Below, one piece after another: positions 5,312 through 7,598 of a stretch of 7,598 bases of DNA. Made by a program: the position numbers and the translations under genes. The notes under the pieces were generated by a model. The model did no database searches. It was not told the origin of the DNA and worked only from the letters and a program-made list of their open reading frames with translations. Every line of letters starts with the position of its first letter. Positions within the stretch are counted from its first letter, which is position 1. The stretch is from an uncultured Rhodocyclaceae bacterium (GTDB lineage Bacteria > Pseudomonadota > Gammaproteobacteria > Burkholderiales > Rhodocyclaceae), in assembly GCA_903950295.1 (NCBI GenBank), contig CAJBAP010000430.1:1-7598 (forward strand), written 5' to 3'.

Positions 5312-6655
5312 CTACAAGGCGCGTAGCTTGCGGTAAAGCGTCCGCTCGCTGATGCCCAACTCAGTAGCCAGTGCCTTGCGATTGCCACTATGCCGGGCAA
5401 GACGCTCACGTAGCGCCTCATCCGCGAGTGCGGCGAGTGTGGGTGCCGTAGCGGATGCCTCAAGTTGCGAAGACATCGCCGTCCCGCCACCACCGACTTT
5501 TCCTGCAACCCGACTCACGGCCTCCTGAACTTCGACCGGAAGATGCTCCGGTTGAATCGTGTCACCGTCGCACAAGAGCGTCGCCCGCTCCAGAACATTG
5601 CGCAATTCACGCACATTGCCCGGATAGTCGTAGGCCATCAGACAGGCAAGCGAGGCATCGGCCAGATGCAATTTGCGGCCGGGTGACACGCGCAGCAACA
5701 ATCCCTCCACCAGCAGCGGCACATCACTCAGACGCTCGCGCAAAGCCGGCAGACTGATCGGGAATGTATTCAAGCGATAGTACAAATCCTGCCGAAAACG
5801 CCCCTCGGTCACCATCACCCGCAGATTGCGGTGCGTGGCCGAGATCAGGCGAATATCGGCCTTGAGAAAATCGCTGGCACCGACACGCCGAAAGGTCCCT
5901 GTCTCCAGCAAGCGCAGCAGTTTGACTTGCATCCCCAGCGGTATATCGCCCAACTCATCGAGAAACAGGGTGCCACCGGAAGCCGACTCGACCAGGCCGA
6001 TGCGGCGTGCCGACGCACCGGTGAAGGAGCCTTTTTCATGGCCAAACAGTTCGCTCTCGAACAGGGTTTCGGTCAGCCCCGAGCAATCCACTGCCACGAA
6101 CGGCCGATCGGCACGCCGACTCGCATCGTGGATAGCCTTTGCCACCAGTTCCTTGCCGGTACCCGACTCGCCTTGCAGCATCACCGTGGCATCCGACGGT
6201 GCCGCTCGCGCCATCAGCTCAAGCATGTCGCGGAAGGCCGGCGCCCGCCCGACCAGGGCGCGCGCATCGGGTATGCCGCGCGACATGCCCAAGGGTTCCA
6301 TTTTCTCGATGAAATAGCTAATCACGTCATCCGCACCACGTACCGGCGCCAGTTCGATGTTTACATAGGCTTCGCCGGCGGGCGTGTGGTGCAGATGCAG
6401 GGCGCGCTCGCGCTGCCCCGAAGCCAGGCTTTGCTTGAGTGGGCATGCCTCACCCGCCTTGTCGCACGGCGCAGCGTAGTGATGCGAAACGGCGTAGCAG
6501 GTCTGGCCGACCGGGTCGCTCTCATCCCCATGAGCGTGCCGGTAAGCCTTGTTTGCGGCGAGAATCCGGTAGTCGATATCGCAGAGGATATGCGGCTCGG
6601 CGAGGGTATCGAGATAGGTAACGAGTTCCGCCGGAGGCGGGAGCGCAGGCTTCAT
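5312..6655 (-). CDS. Sigma54-type enhancer-binding regulator with PAS sensor domain
   Basis: A 447-residue regulator of the class that uses ATP to open sigma54 RNA polymerase promoters. Residues 8-120 look like a PAS sensor (LDTLAEPHILCDIDYRILAAN) carrying C53-x10-C64-x6-C71 in the context CYAVSHH...PC...CPLK. The AAA+ domain spans about 133-375: Walker A GESGTGKE (162-169), loop-1 GSFTGA (209-214; canonical GAFTGA with A replaced by S, but F and T kept), Walker B TLFLDE (229-234), arginine-finger region FRQDLYYRLN (287-296) and sensor II PGNVRELRN (345-353). A Fis-type helix-turn-helix closes the protein (NRKALATELGISERTLYRKL, 425-444). The ATG at 6655 is preferred because AGAGGT lies 4 bases upstream and homology starts there; earlier in-frame ATGs enter the divergent gene. 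There is no receiver domain, so it senses a signal directly. It is divergent from a TDT transporter, its likely target. Confidence 0.92.
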   Translation of the reverse strand: MKPALPPPAELVTYLDTLAEPHILCDIDYRILAANKAYRHAHGDESDPVGQTCYAVSHHYAAPCDKAGEACPLKQSLASGQRERALHLHHTPAGEAYVNIELAPVRGADDVISYFIEKMEPLGMSRGIPDARALVGRAPAFRDMLELMARAAPSDATVMLQGESGTGKELVAKAIHDASRRADRPFVAVDCSGLTETLFESELFGHEKGSFTGASARRIGLVESASGGTLFLDELGDIPLGMQVKLLRLLETGTFRRVGASDFLKADIRLISATHRNLRVMVTEGRFRQDLYYRLNTFPISLPALRERLSDVPLLVEGLLLRVSPGRKLHLADASLACLMAYDYPGNVRELRNVLERATLLCDGDTIQPEHLPVEVQEAVSRVAGKVGGGGTAMSSQLEASATAPTLAALADEALRERLARHSGNRKALATELGISERTLYRKLRAL

Positions 6656-6737
6656 GACAACCTCTGACAAATTGACTGACAGAATTCTGCCACATTCGTC
6701 AGTTGATAATGCCAACATGCGCTCCCATAATATAAGC
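6656..6737. promoter_or_regulatory. Divergent control region between regulator and transporter
   Basis: These 82 bases separate two start codons. TGACAGAATTCTGCCA (6677-6692) is a dyad with a perfect 10-base core CAGAATTCTG and one mismatched pair further out. ACTGAC (6675-6680) and GTCAGT (6698-6703) form a second inverted pair overlapping it. These are candidate operators for the regulator. The plus strand contains no GG dinucleotide at all, so it cannot hold a GG-N10-GC sigma54 promoter reading toward the transporter. On the minus strand TGGCAG-N5-TGTCA is only a poor sigma54 match. Confidence 0.55.
6703..6731 (+). promoter_or_regulatory. Sigma70-type promoter of the transporter gene
   Basis: TTGATA (6703-6708), a 17-base spacer and CATAAT (6726-6731) each differ from consensus at one position and have ideal spacing. 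Transcription would begin around 6737-6739, at the ATG itself. The -35 overlaps the GTCAGT arm of a dyad. Confidence 0.6.
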
Positions 6738-7598
6738 ATGAAGTCATATACCCCCCCTGCCCGCCCGCAACGCCTCGAACATTTCCCCGTCTCTTTCTTC
6801 GCCACCGTGATGGGCACCGCCGGCCTCGCCATCGCCTGGAAAAAAGCCCATCACGTTCTCGGTCTACCGGCCGAGATCGGCGTCGCACTGCAATGGTGGG
6901 CGCTGGGCCTGTTCGGCCTGCTGGCGCTCACCTATCTCGCCAAGCTGATCAAGCATGGCGCGGCGGTGAAGCACGAATTCGCCCACCCGATCCGCCTCAA
7001 CTTCTTCCCGGCCATCTCCATTTCCATGCTCCTGCTGGCGGTAGCCTTCACCGAGACCCTGCCCGGCCCTGCCTTTGCCTTTTGGTCGCTGGGCGCCGCG
7101 CTACACCTCGGCTTCACGCTCACGGTGATGAGCAGCTGGATTCACCACACCCGCTACGACATCAAGCACGCCAACCCGGCCTGGTTCATCCCCGTGGTCG
7201 GCAACATCATCGTGCCGGTCGCTGGCGTCGGCTTCGCCCCGGCGGAAATTTCGTGGTTCTTCTTCAGCATCGGCTTCGTCTTCTGGCTGGTGCTGATGAC
7301 CATCGTCATGAACCGCCTGTTCTTCCATGAGCCACTCCCCGAGCGCCTCACGCCAACCCTGTTCATTCTCATCGCCCCGCCAGCCGTCGGCTTCATTGCC
7401 TGGGTAAAGCTCAACGGCGGCGAGATCGACGCCTTCGCGCGCATCCTCTATTACGTTGCGCTCTTCCTCACGCTGCTCCTGGCCAGCAACGCGCTGCGCT
7501 TCTTCCGCCTGCGCTTCTTCCTCTCGACCTGGGCCTATTCCTTCCCGCTCGCCGCCATGACCATCGCCACGCTGATCATGGCCGAGAAAATCGGGGGA
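6738..7598 (+). CDS. TehA/SLAC1-like transporter (TDT family), 3' end outside window
   Basis: 287 residues are visible with no stop before the window edge. The TDT family (TehA, plant SLAC1, yeast Ssu1 and Mae1) is usually about 310-340 residues with ten helices, so the last helix or so is missing. These proteins are channels or exporters for anions such as chloride, nitrate, sulfite, or dicarboxylates. The family opening HFPVSFFATVMGTAGLAIAW (15-34) is clear. Further hydrophobic segments lie near 51-70, 87-105, 112-132, 148-166, 171-191, 205-222, 235-252 and 262-281; the last has the conserved WAYSFPLAAMTIAT, where the TehA pore region lies. The ATG at 6738 is chosen because the sigma70 promoter starts there; an in-frame ATG at 6717 falls between the -35 and -10. 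No Shine-Dalgarno is present. The substrate cannot be told from sequence. Confidence 0.88.
   Translation, partial: MKSYTPPARPQRLEHFPVSFFATVMGTAGLAIAWKKAHHVLGLPAEIGVALQWWALGLFGLLALTYLAKLIKHGAAVKHEFAHPIRLNFFPAISISMLLLAVAFTETLPGPAFAFWSLGAALHLGFTLTVMSSWIHHTRYDIKHANPAWFIPVVGNIIVPVAGVGFAPAEISWFFFSIGFVFWLVLMTIVMNRLFFHEPLPERLTPTLFILIAPPAVGFIAWVKLNGGEIDAFARILYYVALFLTLLLASNALRFFRLRFFLSTWAYSFPLAAMTIATLIMAEKIGG

Noticed and set aside
5245..5317. TTGGCAG copies as sigma54 -24 elements
   Set aside because: None has the GC of a -12 element at the required GG-N10-GC spacing; the downstream pentamers are TTTTA, GACAT and TACAA. No gene follows in the right direction.
5831..6667. Long plus-strand open frame opposite the regulator
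   Set aside because: It is fully contained in the antisense of a well-conserved AAA+ gene and has no recognisable motif.
6717..6737. Transporter start at the ATG at 6717
   Set aside because: It is in frame but sits between the -35 and -10 of the best promoter and has no Shine-Dalgarno; kept only as a fallback.
6656..6832. N-terminal extension of the regulator to the upstream ATG at 6832
   Set aside because: The added 59 residues are not domain-like, overlap the divergent transporter gene and lack a ribosome site; AGAGGT supports 6655.

Overview
The window reads as chromosomal DNA of a GC-rich, sulfur-oxidising proteobacterium, most likely a betaproteobacterium (Rhodocyclales- or Thiobacillus-like). 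The reasons are the conserved block coaBC-dut divergent from radC-rpmB-rpmG, the complete flavocytochrome c sulfide dehydrogenase pair fccAB, and the codon usage. The taxon is inferred from gene content and order; no marker gene for placement is present.

Layout. (1) 6-1920, plus strand: fccA (diheme cytochrome) and fccB (FAD subunit), 13 bases apart, closed by a strong hairpin at 1938-1975. (2) 1985-3650, minus strand: coaBC then dut, a tight operon that converges on fccB and shares the hairpin. (3) 3692-4897, plus strand: radC, then the ribosomal protein genes rpmB and rpmG. These have their own promoter and an odd terminator with a duplicated 3' arm. (4) 4898-5311: 414 bases with no recognisable gene. 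They hold a weak 68-codon frame, a 26-base near-palindrome and three spaced TTGGCAG repeats in AT-rich DNA. (5) 5312-6655, minus strand: a PAS / AAA+ / Fis-type enhancer-binding regulator with three clustered cysteines in its sensor. (6) From 6738 to the window end, plus strand: a TehA/SLAC1-like (TDT family) membrane transporter, cut off by the window edge.

How the genes work together. FccAB oxidises sulfide outside the cytoplasm and passes electrons to c-type cytochromes. CoaBC makes 4'-phosphopantetheine for coenzyme A, Dut keeps uracil out of DNA, and L28 and L33 are 50S proteins; this middle block is housekeeping. The regulator and transporter look like a control-and-effector pair around an 82-base intergenic region that contains dyads and one good sigma70-type promoter. 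That promoter would start the transporter mRNA at or next to its ATG.

The parts most worth a second look are the 4898-5311 island, the cysteine-bearing sensor of the regulator, and the regulator-transporter intergenic region. I found no CRISPR array, tRNA, rRNA or intact insertion sequence. I cannot claim a clearly new multi-gene system; the regulator-transporter module is the best candidate for undescribed biology.
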